From Wuchereria bancrofti (taxonomy: Eukaryota; Nematoda; Chromadorea; Rhabditida; Onchocercidae), in assembly GCA_005281725.1 (NCBI GenBank), contig SSBO01000009.1:10845362-10909361 (forward strand): a DNA stretch of 64,000 nt. The letters run 5' to 3'. This document shows positions 25,431 through 37,588 of this stretch, piece by piece (position 1 is the stretch's first letter; each line of letters starts with the position of its first letter). Position numbers and translations under genes: made by a program. The notes below the pieces were generated by a model. The model was not told where the DNA came from. It saw nothing but the letters and a program-made list of their open reading frames with translations, and ran no database searches.

Positions 25431-28400
25431 CTAACTGATTTGGACTAATTTTTTAGACGGAAGCGTGATTGCTGCTTCATCATCACCTTCGTTTTTCCTT
25501 TTCGGCCTTATCAGCTTCTTTCTTTTCGAAATATCTGACTTCATAGCATTAAGTTTTCGTTTTCTCATTTCCAAAGACTTCGGTTTCTTAATCACTTTTT
25601 CGAGACCATCCTCCTACAACATGAAATTGAACCATAAAGATGGAGAAAGAATCAGATATGCATCTTTCCTCAGTTCTTCAAACTTTATATTGCCAATGTT
25701 TATCTTTACATTTAATTCATCAAATTGAATTTCGAAGACTCCCTGACCTGATCATTCGTTCTAATAGTTCCCACCACAGTAAATTCGATCTATCTCCAAA
25801 ACCTACAAGTTAATCCGAAACAATCACAAAAACATACCATCAATTTCCTCTTCATATTCCCTTCTTTATTTTGTTTCATGTCATTCCACAATGCTTCATC
25901 CTCGCTACTTCCATTATCATCATTATCCTAAAAAGTTGATTAAACTGAAAAAAAGAGTCTTGAATCATTCAAAATGATGCTAAACACAACAGCTTCCAAT
26001 AATACATAATATTAATGATTTTGCAAAGCTATCAATCAAAATGAGTGCTGTCGACTTTTAATATGGCTTTAACAGAATGATCCCAATTATTTACCTCCAT
26101 TTTTAACCAATCATCATTTTCCATTTCCTGCTTGCTTTCATCCTCATTATTAAGGATGGAAAGTTTATCACATAGCAAAATTCGATTCAAACGAGCTTTA
26201 CAATAAACCTAAAAACAGCAAATTAATTTAAAAATACCGATTATAAACAAGAAATAAGTTCTTTAAAATAAATAAATGAACGATTCAGTAACGATCTGTC
26301 CTACTGCCTGTTTGCAAAAAAATTTATTGTGGTGTGTTGTCCAAAATCGTAAATTTAGTGCGTAAAGTTGAATATGATCTCCGGATAAAAACGACAATAA
26401 AATTAAGTGCTAAACCAATAGCAATTTTGAATCTTAAGTTGTAATAATAAACTTATGCTGCAATACTGCTGTAATGATTCAAATAATGGAAAACTTCAAA
26501 AAAAGCTAAGATATTCTTCGAATAAATTAATAACTGCATTTGCAAGTAATGACCTTTTTGACAAGTTTCTTTGAGTTCAATTCATGTAGTCTTACAAACC
26601 GATCAAGGGAACAGGAGGCGATATATTCAGCTGATTGATGCGCATCAATTCCACTGATTGAACCAGCACAACCCTTATATTTACAGACCATATGCACTGA
26701 AAAAAACCTCATTTAAAAAAAAAAAAAAAAGATATTCTTGAGAGTCTGCAAGCCATTTTCATTTGTACGAAAATTTTCCTAAAGAGAAAGAGAAATTATC
26801 AGAGATTTCCTCCCGTTATGGATATTTTATTTGTAATGACGCTGTTCTCATCACTACAACGTCTAACTGGAATTTTCCTTTTTTTTTTTTTACTCTTCTA
26901 CGGTCCATGCCTTTAATGGTTAATACAAAATTGTAGGTGATAAATCTTACTTTTGTTTCGCAAATCAAATAATCCTATATCACCACGAGTATTGCCAGCA
27001 ACTATATGCATTTCGTTTCGACACAAAGACATTGCAGTCAGCGGCTCCTCTGCCCACATCATCTCCTTCACCGGTCTCCGTTGTGTGCGAGGGTCATAAA
27101 GTCTTATCTACAATTCAGAATTGAAATTAGTAACTTACAAGAACTAAATTATTACAAGTTACTTCATGCAACTCTGATCACTTCCCAATCTAAGTGAAAG
27201 AATTCTCTGATAGAAAGAACTCAACTATATCTCACCATATTTTTCAGTCATAAAACCATACGACACATGTTTAACGTTTTATGATAGTAGCCAACAAATT
27301 ACCACTTATAGTTCGATCTACATCGTGAATTTTCACTAACTAAACTGTCGGTTTGAATCCCAGCTAACTCTTTTGGTACTTATTAGACAAATATACCAGC
27401 TTTCCTCAATATTAGCACCTCTTAGTCAATATCATCTAGCAACAAGCTTATGTCACTACCAAAAAGAGCTTTAAATTTTAATACCAAGTGTAACTAATGC
27501 TTAAATAATTTCTAAAAACTCAGAAAAAGCAAACCATTAATTACCTGATGTTTACCAGTGACTGTTACAATGTTTTGCGATTTTGGTATAAATCGTATAT
27601 CATTAACCCATATTGGTACTCTAAGCTGCAGTTCATCTGGTCGTACATTTTTAGCAGTAAAAATTTTTTCGCCTTTCTCAATATCCCATATTTTTAAAGG
27701 ATTCTCTTTGCCACCGGTTGCGTAATGCCCTTCTTGTTCACAGTTGGGTACCATCACGATTAGGTTATTTCCTGCGTCCAATTCCTTAACTATTTCTCCA
27801 GATGGCAAAGAGACAGAAAGTTCACCAGACTCAACTGCTGATATATATGTACCTCTGCAAAAATAATTTTCAATTCTACTGCTCTGAAAAACTATCTAAA
27901 AACCGGAGTTCCGAAATTAAAATTGCCAATCTTCTCACATTAGTCTAAAATATGCGGTAGAATAAATACCTGTCCACACTGATCTAAACAAGTAGTCAAT
28001 TTGAACCTAAGTATTTTTCTCAGTGAATTTTCAGTAGGATTATCGCAAAGTCTTTCTGAAGAATAATACTTCCAGGACAGCGCTACTACCTTCGGATAAC
28101 CTTCTACAAAAAAAACCTATAGCTTCCTATGCACAATCTTCTATGATGTAATCTCGATAGATACTTTCGATTTCCTTTGAAGATAATTAGCAGCTACAAA
28201 CAACATACACTGTAGTCCTTTTGATTCCCTTAACTGCACCACTGCCACTACCCAAAGAAAAGAGTGTCGTGTATTCATTCGAAGTTGTATCAAGCAATCT
28301 CAGCTGCTTATCCATTTGGACTGTTAACAATTCCGTCTAAAAACAAATTAATCCCAGCATCATAATATATAAATTTTTTTCAAAACTTAAACAGAGATAT

Positions 28401-28873
28401 CTTTTAAAAAATGAAACTAAATATGGGAAAATAATCCCTTACTTGATCTTCATTTGCCCAGTTCATACAAGTTATTTCATCCTGTTTCGGATTCAAAGAA
28501 GTTGTCTGGTTCACATTACTGAAAGCACTGTCCTTGAAAGAAATACCTGAAACTAGCACAATATATCTACTATACCAGTTTTAAACTGTCACCTCATGAA
28601 ACCTTTTAAAAAATATGTACTGCGGCTTAACATCAACTTTCTACTAGTTTGCATCCTTTGTTAAGCCACAGTAGACAAAAGTATGGATAAACAGCAACTA
28701 AACTATAACTCAAATAATCACAACACTATTTCTTACATACATCTTCCTCGCGAACTTCTACTAAAAACTTGCTCAAGCGATTCCAAATTAAAACCATGGA
28801 CCGTCACTTCCAATTTGGAACACTTTGACTTACCCTTCAAAGCACCCGTCGACGCGCCAACAAAGCAATCCAT
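25431..28873 (-). CDS. WDR74: WDR74 (Nsa1-like), 60S ribosome assembly WD40 protein
   Basis: Nucleolar WD-repeat protein needed for late nucleolar pre-60S maturation, working with the AAA-ATPase NVL. Nine exons on the minus strand; the first (28834-28873) encodes MDCFVGASTGALKG, equivalent to the vertebrate VYVGAETGLLKGV and easily missed because it is only 40 bp. The next exons are 28443-28546 and one starting at 28336. Core motifs include YATGGKENPLKIWDIEKGEK, RVPIWVNDIRFIPKSQNIVT, LYDPRTQRRPVKEM, HIVAGNTRGDIGLFDLRNK and YIASCSLDRFVRLHELN, all in the family order. The last two exons are acidic then Lys/Arg-rich (for example KRKKLIRPKRK), a nucleolar targeting tail. Acceptor TTGCAG lies 17 bases upstream of the ATG. 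RPL18A is just upstream in the same direction. Confidence 0.92.
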
Positions 28874-29254
28874 CCCACTACAACCTAAAACTGCAATTTC
28901 AGGAATACATCAGACAACCTATCATCAATGTCGACAATCTAATCCCGTATAACATGGAATTTGACGTTTCATTCAAACCACCTGCGATAATATTTGAATC
29001 AACCAAACTTCGTAATACCAGTGAAGTACAATATTTCTATTCACACAACTATCCCCTCCCCATCACCAAAAAATTGGATCGTCACATATCTCCCGATGTT
29101 TCGATATCAACCAATTCGTATCACCAAGCCATTCTCAGAAATTTGCACAGAGATATCAAACAGATATATTTTGAACAAGTTTTATTTCAAATATTTTTGT
29201 ATGTCCCAAATTTAAAACTCCTTTATTTTGATAACCAATAACAAAACAATGTAT
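28874..29254. other. Short gap between RPL18A and WDR74, possible operon spacer
   Basis: A 381-bp spacer. A plus-strand open frame covering much of it (28683-29241) overlaps the first exon of WDR74 on the other strand and has no supporting features. The spacer contains the trans-splice-like acceptor TTGCAG for WDR74. Confidence 0.45.
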
Positions 29255-30495
29255 TTATGAGAAATGTGTTCTTGGACGACGAGTAGTGAAGACAGCAGCA
29301 TTTCTTCTCTTTGCAATGCGATGTGGTAGTGGGAAACAAATCTTCGAATTGTGAAATTGCTTAATGGCCGCACGCTTACAATCAGAAGCTTTAATCACTT
29401 GTACTTTGATGATCTACAAATTTATAGAAATACTCGCTATCATAATTCCAAAATATAGCTTTTGAAATACAGAAAATATACCGAGATAAATAAAGAGTCA
29501 AAGCTCGCTACTTTACCATCCCATCTTTTTGTCTATTATTTATTAGAAGTTATTAATTACAAGGTATAAAAAGAATTAAATTATTTCTCAAATTTAACTA
29601 GATAAAAACCTGAATTCGATCAGCCTGTGCCCGATGACGGGCACCCATATCTCGATAACACTGTGTTACAGCTCCAGCAATAGTATTGTCTCGGTACTCA
29701 CGATACATATTGTGATGATTAGTGCGCGAATCGTACCGAAGCCAAATGCCGTAATTTTTGATGTATCCAGGTCTCTTTTCAAAAACCTTAAGATGCAATT
29801 GTAAAGAAGAGTATTATAGTACATTATTCCATTTTTCGAAATGCTAATTTTGTAATATTACTCTGAAGTTAGAATCACATTATAAACAAAGGGTGGAACT
29901 ACATAAACCCTGTTGTTCACTAGTTAATGACAAAGTGAGTATCAAACCGCAGAGTATGGTCAAGAATTTCAATTAAATATCAATCTATATAACAAGGGAA
30001 CCTGTCTCTAATTTCCCAATGACAAGTGAATTTAGAGGCCAAAGTCATGGATGGAAAACCTCATCAATTATCAATTATTGACAAACAATAAATTGGGCTA
30101 TGCGGAAGGAACTACGGGTTTCTTGAAAAGAATGACCATTATATTATAGACTTACTTCTTTGCATTCAAGAATTTCTCCATTCGCCTTCTTAACTCGTCG
30201 TAACATACTTGTAAAATACCAAAACCGAGATTTTGCAATCACATGGTTTGATGCAAAAATCTGCATCTTATAAATTGGTGGATTCAACTCCTTTGCAGAT
30301 GGCAACTTACGTCCAACCACGAGGAATTCCCTCAACTGTAACAGAATTATTCCTAATACAAGAAAAAAGAGAGTCAGAAAAGAAAGAAGGAAGATAAGTT
30401 CTTCAGCAATCAGCTACCTCAAAATTCTCAAGGAATTAAACAAAACTATATGCCTTAAAAGCACTTACCGTTTCTCCTTTTGACTTCGTAGGCAT
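29255..30495 (-). CDS. RPL18A: Large ribosomal subunit protein eL20 (RPL18A)
   Basis: Core component of the cytosolic 60S subunit. Four exons on the minus strand; exon 1 (30469-30495) is only nine codons (MPTKSKGET), followed by [16 protein letters not shown] and [19 protein letters not shown] from 30335, then [20 protein letters not shown] and [15 protein letters not shown], and the last exon with [20 protein letters not shown] and [12 protein letters not shown] to a stop at 29255-29257. The order and length are typical of eL20. All junctions are GT/AG. The divergent neighbour CCDC97 starts 926 bp away. WDR74, a ribosome assembly factor, lies downstream. Confidence 0.97.
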
Positions 30496-31421
30496 GTTTC
30501 ACAATTCCTTAATTTTTGAATATTATTCGATTCAATGACAAAATTTTATTTGGATACGCAAAAAAGTCAACATGTAAACGCACGTGACCCAAGACTTTAT
30601 AATCTTATTATTTCAAGGGCAATAATAACGCAATCACGTAAAATGATAAAAGACACCCTTATAAAATCTTCGGTATAAGAAGCGAGACCAGAATCAACAA
30701 ATGTATCATATTTATCCATTAATACTTGCACTTAGTGCAGACCACTAGCCCAATTAAAAATTAAAATGTTCCCAATCTTCGCTGCTGAACAAAAAGCGAT
30801 GCTTAAACGGAACCAATCTAACTAGCAATTTAATTGAAGCAGTTCTTCCTAATTGGATGAAAATTAATATTTCATTTCGTGAAGTTGAAGTGATAAACGA
30901 TAGAAATCCTTGAGTTGGAAGAGATCGAAAGAAATCAATTGACTTCCTAAGGTTAATCACCCGAAAATATATATATAAGGTTTCATAGTAATGTCAGACA
31001 TTCTGTCGACACTTTGAATGGCTCAGTACTCAGAAAAACTTAAATGAAAGTTTAAAAGAAAATTAGGCACATTAGTAAGCCAATCGATTGCTTAACACTT
31101 CTATCCTTAATTTCTCAGACTTAACACAAAGGCCTAGAAATAACAGAACACAAGCGAAACCCAATAGACCACTGACACCAACACCCTAAACGTTTTGTAA
31201 AATTCGTAGCATAATATTGTCCATATCGATACGCTACATTGGAGAATCAAACCGCTTCAATGGAATTTCTTCCATTTCTCTCTTCTCCATTTTATCAATG
31301 AAATTTTCGTAGTTTCCTGTCTCTTTCTCTCTTTTACATGTTGTATCCTTTTTTCTGATTCTTTCCTGGCAAATTCGCATAAGTTTATTCACTGCAACAT
31401 TACGTGTTTTACGCCAAAACA
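30496..31421. other. Divergent intergenic region between RPL18A and CCDC97
   Basis: Probably holds both promoters. Minus-strand open frames at 30754-30960 and 31234-31422 are short and lack family features. No RNA gene seen. Confidence 0.45.
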
Positions 31422-33526
31422 ATGGGTATTACGGGGAAATTGAAGGATTGTAAGTTTCTTCTGTCTATTTTCCATTCTATTTTTTATTGTAAGAAGAGAC
31501 CAATAGACATAACGTGAGTCTAACTTGCATAATACATTACGCTTTAATTTCATAATTTAAATTTAAATTTAAAAAATTTGAGCGAAATTTTTGTAAAGTT
31601 ATTTTTGTAAAGAATTTTTGTAAAGTCATATTTATTATTTATATTTTAAGTGAGAATAACACCATGTTTGACTAGAATGATTGACAGAATCGTATCGCAC
31701 GATGATATCTTCTATCGTTCAGAGCAACGTGATACACCCGATTTAACGATGCAGGAAAAAAGGTTTTGGATCAAAGAATGCCTTTTTTTAATGTTTCAAA
31801 ATAATTGATAATTGTAGCTGTTGATATATATGAAAAGGCAAATATCTTATACTAAGACGTACACGGAATTGACATATAACATAGGAACATGCATAAAATT
31901 TGTAACTTGTCTTACATTGCAGTATCTTACATTGCAATAGCAATTATTAATTGTTTTAATTTGTCAGGTGTAAGTAATGGAACAAGTTACAGAGAATTGT
32001 TGGAAAATTTATATGTGACAAATTCACACTTATTCATAAGACGTTATCACAAATATCTGAATGTGGAAGATTGCGAATGTTTTGATCAAAATGATTACGA
32101 AATCCAGTTTTATGCAAAAGCAGTTATGGAAAGATGTAAAGATGCGGATATCAAGAAACGGGAGGTATTTTCATTTCAACTTTATGATTTGTATAGATTC
32201 AAGATCTTCAACTTTATAATTTGTATAGATTCAAGATCTTTATCCTAATTTTTATTAAATTCACGTCTCACTTTTAGTTCCGTTATTTTCGGCAACCAAA
32301 GAATAATACGACTCTTACTTTGTCCATCTATTTTGTACTTTGTATCTTTATAGAATATAAGACTCCGAAATCAACGCTATGCGGAATTAATGCGATTAAA
32401 AAGAGAAACTGATTATTTTTCGGATAAGAAAATGCGAGAACGCGAACCGTTACTGTTTGATAAAATGATTGGTAGATTTTTACCAGAAGAGGAACAAATC
32501 CATCTTAGACCAACTATTGAAAATGATTCTCTTTCTGGTGTTTTTATGCAATTTGAAGATTCTCAGATCATTTCAAATCGACGAATTGCTCATCTAAATG
32601 AATGGAATGACTTTTTAAAGGTAAAGAGCCGTGGTTTTTATCGCTTTTTGTATCAGTATCTATCATTTCTTCAATCCAGTCTTTAAAATTTGTTTACTCA
32701 ATTATTGATGAAAGAAAATTCCGACAGCTCAAGATGGATTGGTAGGGAATGATTGATAGGGAAAATGAAAATGCAGTTCGTTAATGGATGTGAAAAGGAA
32801 GAAAATTAATATAAAAACTAGTTTTCTAACCCTTAATTAGTTACAATAGGAGGCTAGGAATTAATTGTTCAATTACAGTTGAAGGTTCGAAATTAATTGT
32901 ATGATCACTAAAAACTGTAAACTAAGTGCATGACTCCTTTTCGAATTACATACGCAACTGTAGTTTTTGTAGTATGAGAGGGAGAATGTTTCGAAATTTG
33001 GTGACTTAGTACAACACGCAAGGAGCCGATTTTGTGACGAGATGGAAAGTGGCAACGATGAAACGAAGTCTGAAGATGGATCTGAGGAAGTTGCTAATCT
33101 TGAACCAACTTCCAGCCGTAAAATGGAAGAGGAGATAATTTCAGAATCTTCCGATGAAGATCATGATCAGGAACAGTTGAGAGCAGACTTCATCGACCAT
33201 ATGGAACAACGGTTCTTAAGAGGTTTTTTTTTTTACTGGTGGATTGATTTTAAAAGTTCAGCTAAAACTAAAATTGGAAGGTTTATTTAAATTGAGTCAT
33301 TTTACTTTTTAGTAGATCTGAAGGGTTCACTATAATTTTCAAACTTTACGACTTCCAAAGTTTGCAATTTTAGTTTTAGCTGAAAGTAAAAAGAATTATT
33401 CATAACGAAGTTATAGGTGACGATACGGAATTTTACGATTACTCTATTATTGATAACGTGATGACAAAAGAGTATGAACTGATGTGCGATCGAGATTTAG
33501 AGGATGCATACTTCGAAAATGATTAG
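31422..33526 (+). CDS. CCDC97: CCDC97-family protein
   Basis: Conserved acidic/charged nuclear protein; vertebrate CCDC97 is reported in association with the U2 snRNP/SF3B machinery, but its exact role is not settled. Exons: 31422-31449 (MGITGKLKD plus one base), one beginning after TTTTAAG near 31651, one from about 31973 starting SNGTSYRELLENLY, one near 32356 and one at 32973, and the last from about 33419. The core motif is RLRNQRYAELMRLKRETDYF followed by SDKKMREREPLLFDKMIG and RFLPEEEQ, matching the family's RNRRYAAL, YFSDEQMR and APLLYEQ segments. The C-terminus is Glu/Asp-rich and ends DLEDAYFEND, as in other members. A 29-bp tandem duplication sits at the exon 3/intron junction. Confidence 0.8.
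32185..32245. repeat. 29-bp direct duplication at a splice junction of CCDC97
   Basis: Two adjacent copies of a unit with TTGTATAGATTCAAGATCTT lie just after the donor of the third coding exon of CCDC97. The two copies differ by only one or two bases. Confidence 0.7.
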
Positions 33527-33756
33527 TCGTTTATGGAATCCTTCAAAGTTTTCATTTAGTGATTGTATCTTTTACTTATACATACACGTTGTATTGAATG
33601 ACAGAGTAATTGAGCAGTAATGGTTTATAGCATATGTTATTTCAATACTACAAAGTGATTGTTCTAAATTTTAATTTTTTTATCGTAACAATTATATAAT
33701 AAAGATTTTGCATGGAAGAATTGTCTTTTATTTCAGTGAATTAAGTTTCAATTATT

Positions 33757-35800
33757 TCAATTAGAGCCGGCATTGCTGGTACCGAATACTATTGCTAGCG
33801 GGATTTGGCTAATTATTGATCCGAGCACGTAGCACAATTGAGCTTCTCCAACCCCATAAGATTTGTTTTTCATTGCATACAATACGACCTACAGATTTGC
33901 TAAAGAGTATATGCAGAGCTAATAAAAGAAGACTATTTTTCCTATATACCTAGAATTGCTCGTATAATTGAAGATGTCGTCGGCTTGGCACTATACAAGC
34001 GTAAATTACATTTTGTTCATCAAAATAATTTTTACTAAAATCGAAGTGAACTTCTGTTGCCTTTCATTCCCATTACTTACTGTTAGGTGAGATGCTGTTT
34101 ACACGTTACGACTTAGTTGATTTTTTAAGAGGATATGAGCAGTATTTTGAATAAATATACCTGAAAATGACTGGCGAGGAATGCAGCTTGGATAGCAATT
34201 GACAAGATAATACAGAATGACAGACCGTGGATCATAGCGAGAAAAGTAGCTGCAGCGATACCTGCACCTGTGCCTGTGGCTAACAAATTTAGCCGTTGTG
34301 AATATACGGTTGGTGGAGAAAGTTCTGGATCCACCTGCCAAGAATTCATAAATTCCATTGAAATTTTATTTTATGTTAGTTTATGTTCGTATTGTCGAAT
34401 AATTTTAACAGGTATCAGACAGATTAAAATTCATATAGATAAGATTTTTTTTTCAGATTTACCATCAGCGCTAGGATGAGTGGTTGGATGAAATTAACTG
34501 ATGGAAGGGTTGAAATTAGTCGATATCCCATCATATGCCCTATACACGAACCGATTGCGAGACCTAGGCCGAATAAGTTGACACGTCTTTCAGTTTCGTC
34601 CAATGCTGCAGGATAGAATCGTCATTATTAGGGAGTTCTTTATTCATTAATATCAACTAATTATGTCAAATTTGACTTTTATTTCTCTCATTGTTCAAAT
34701 GCAACCTATTCATTATTTGATTTAGTTTATATTTCAAAAAGTTACCTGCATTTTTCCTAAATGTAAGATAAACATGACATGGCAATAAGATTACCAGTAA
34801 TACTTCCCACCACCAGTCAAATATTTTTCGGTATAGCATTCCTAGTACAAGTGCACCAGAAATTTCTCCTGGAATTGTTTCTTCAGAATCCGCAGTCATA
34901 TTAAATTCTAACTATTGTGATTAGATAAAAAGGTTGGTTAAATATGTTCTATCTCCAGAATAGTTAACATTTCACTAAATACCTGCACTGATTCCAATTG
35001 AAAGAACGGAGCAACTCAAGTACAATTCCAATAAGTTGTTGCGAAATTCTCTATCGCTTGCATCCAATGGGCTCAAATCGTGTACTGCAGTTTGTATCTG
35101 CAGAAACCTTTGTAAATTTTTTGGGAAAGCTTTGGAATACCAAGTGAAATAGTGAATTTTCTTAAAGACCAACCAAAGGCATTTCGAAAATTCTTATAGA
35201 ATTTGTATATTTAGATTAAGTGGCAAAATTTTAATGCAGTATTTCATCTTGGAGTAAAAGTAAATCCATTTTAAAAGTAACTCTATAAGAGTATTGAAAT
35301 TTAAATCTTAGTTTTTATGTGACAACTTGGCAGTAAAAATTAGCTTATTCATGCTATTTAAAAAAAAAAAGAAAGAAATCCCTAGACAAACACTCTCGGA
35401 AATTTCATAAATAATTGGCTCGGCGTATTCACGTAACTTTTCTAATGCTCGCATCATTTTCTGTCCCAAACTTATTGTCCCGTCATATATCTGGAAATAT
35501 TATTAAAATGTGCTTCAAATTTTCCGTCACATTTGAAAGCTGAATTTTTGACAAATTGTGACTACAGTTTTTGTAGCGACAGTGTTTTTGTAGCGACAGT
35601 GTCTAAATCCAAACAATTTGTCCCATAAATATGTTTCTATTAAAGTGTTTAATAATTGTAGATAATGCGAGAAGCTAGATAATTGATCTAAAACTTTTAT
35701 AAATTAATTTCAAAAGAGATGCAAAAACCGCAAGACATCGGCGTCGCATTGTTTCAACAGTAGTTTCAATTTGTTCACCATAACGGTATATCACCTCCAT
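33757..35800 (-). CDS. Divergent Bax inhibitor-1 (TMBIM6)-like multipass membrane protein
   Basis: Seven minus-strand exons join in phase to about 300 residues: start MEVIYRYGEQIETTVETMRR at 35800, later exons near 35492, 35100, 34908, 34606, 34335 and 33891, stop at 33757-33759. At least six hydrophobic segments are visible. The segment DETERRVNLFGLGLAIGS and the downstream PSVNFIQPLILALM align with the BI-1 stretch ETEQKR, GLLAGFAF and NPSILPTAF. A following VYSQRLNLLATGTGAGIAAA lines up with the ALYARRRSYLFLGGIL region. BI-1 proteins are ER Ca2+-leak and stress modulators. The C-terminal Asp residues that form the pH-sensing pair in the family are not present in VVLYAMKNKSYG and CYVLGSIISQIPL. 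The family call rests on my alignment by eye. A candidate exon near 33940 was excluded because skipping it keeps the frame. Confidence 0.6.
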
Positions 35801-37588
35801 TTCTATTGAATACTAAATAATTTTAGTATCTTTATTTTAACCTTTTATAATTTAAATATTGGAGTGTAATTCATATCAACTAACGTAGACTTTATTTATT
35901 TTGTAAAAATTCATTATGAATAGCTTTTGAACTAAGATGAAACAATTTTAAGTTGTGATGAAATGATGACATGACATATTGATCCCATTTTGAGTCATAG
36001 AATCGATCGTAAATGCAAAATGTATCGTCCAAAATTAAACCTACCAGTTGTTAACAATTCACTGAACAATGAAATGTACATTCCAATGTTTTTGCCCTTT
36101 ATCATTCTTTAACAATTGAAATTGAATGAATTGCTATATGCAAATGTTATCCTAAAAAGAAAAAAAAAATCTTTTTTTCTTTTTTTTACACAACAAATTA
36201 TATCACTTTTTCATTTTTATTTTGACTAATGATATCAATTACAAATTAGTCATACAAATTTTACTAATAAGTTTGTTTTTAACGTAAAAAAAAAAACAGA
36301 AAAGAATAAAAATTGTTGTATTATAGTTCCAAAAGAAAACAACAATTTTACACAAAAAAATTAGATTTAAATGTCAAAAAAGAAAAGAAAAATTTTTTTT
36401 TTCTCCACAAATATTTTTCACATGTTGCGTAATTTTCAAATTATTTGCTAAAATTGTGATGCTAAAGAAAATTTTTGATATTATTCATTTTGTTTTATGT
36501 GCAAAAATAAAATGTAAACGAAATACTGCTACTATTGTCATCATTTTTTTGAGATGCATTTATACATCTTTAAACGGTGCAATTTACAAAAAAAAAAAAA
36601 AGCACTGCCCATAATGTCCCTAAATTAATTGATTTTCTTTTCCTCATTGCTCTGATGATAATAATGATGATGATGACAAAACTAATCGTTTTTTTTCTCT
36701 CTCTCTCTCTCCTTCTTTCCCTCTCTCTCTTCATACTGTATGTGCGCAATTTTTCCTTTCTTTTTTTTTTGAAATAGGTTCAAATATAATAATAGTAATC
36801 GTTAATTAATATTGATAATTAATAATAGAAATGATAATAGTAATAATGATATAGTAGCAAGTAGTAATGATGATAAAAACAAAAAATAATAACAAAAGAG
36901 ATGGAGAAATTTTTTATTTACTACAAAGAAATTTTCTGTTTAATTTGAGACTACAATTAAAGTTTATTTAGCTGCATATTAAGTAATAAAAGTATATTAT
37001 ATTTGTTTATTTACATGTCCGTTAGTGTAACATTTGGTGATTCATTTTACCATAAATAAACTTCAAAATTTTCAAATGATAGACGACAACTATTATAATA
37101 GTATTATATGATTGATTATGTTGCTTTAATTTCATCTCAATTTTTTTAAACTTTTTCTTTTTTTTTTTTTGAAGAAGTTATTTAAGTAATAGAAATGGAA
37201 TAATTCTTTAGTTAATTATTTTATAGTTTTGTTTAGAAATAATCCTTTAGTTGACTATTTATAGTTTGTTTATGTTTCATTAAGTCTTTTTATTACTTTT
37301 AACTAATGATTTTTGAATTGTAGCAGTTCTTTCAACAAATCCATTTCACGAAATGGATTTCTCGTGTGTGCGTGTATTAATTTTTATTTGTGATATTTTA
37401 CGTTAATTACGTCTGTGCATATAATCAAACTTTTATACGAAAAAATTCATATAGGAATATTTGTATTTTATCTGTTTTGTTTATTTTTTAACAGAAGTTG
37501 TAAGTTCCAAAAAGCAAGGAGCAATATAATATTGGTAGAATTTTCTCGAAAGAGGATTTATTTTGTGGAAGCGCTGGTCGAAAGGAAA
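35801..37588. other. Divergent intergenic region upstream of UMPS
   Basis: Very AT-rich 1.8 kb between divergent genes. Holds a CT-rich microsatellite near 36693-36735, ATG/ATA trinucleotide-like runs around 36640-36900 and a 17-bp direct duplication of TTTTTGTAGCGACAGTG a little before it (35567-35600, inside the BI-1-like gene). No gene seen. A strong acceptor TTTTTTAACAG ends at 37494, upstream of the UMPS start. Confidence 0.45.

Noticed and set aside
27345..27372. GGTTTGAATCCC, resembling a tRNA B box
   Set aside because: It deviates from the consensus, no A box lies at the right distance and no cloverleaf forms; it sits in a WDR74 intron.
28683..29241. Plus-strand open frames antisense to the WDR74 start
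   Set aside because: They overlap the short WDR74 exon 1 and the spacer; composition is not protein-like and no splice sites fit.
33938..34005. Candidate extra exon of the BI-1-like gene
   Set aside because: Including it breaks the frame into the last exon; skipping it keeps phase 0 and gives a membrane segment.
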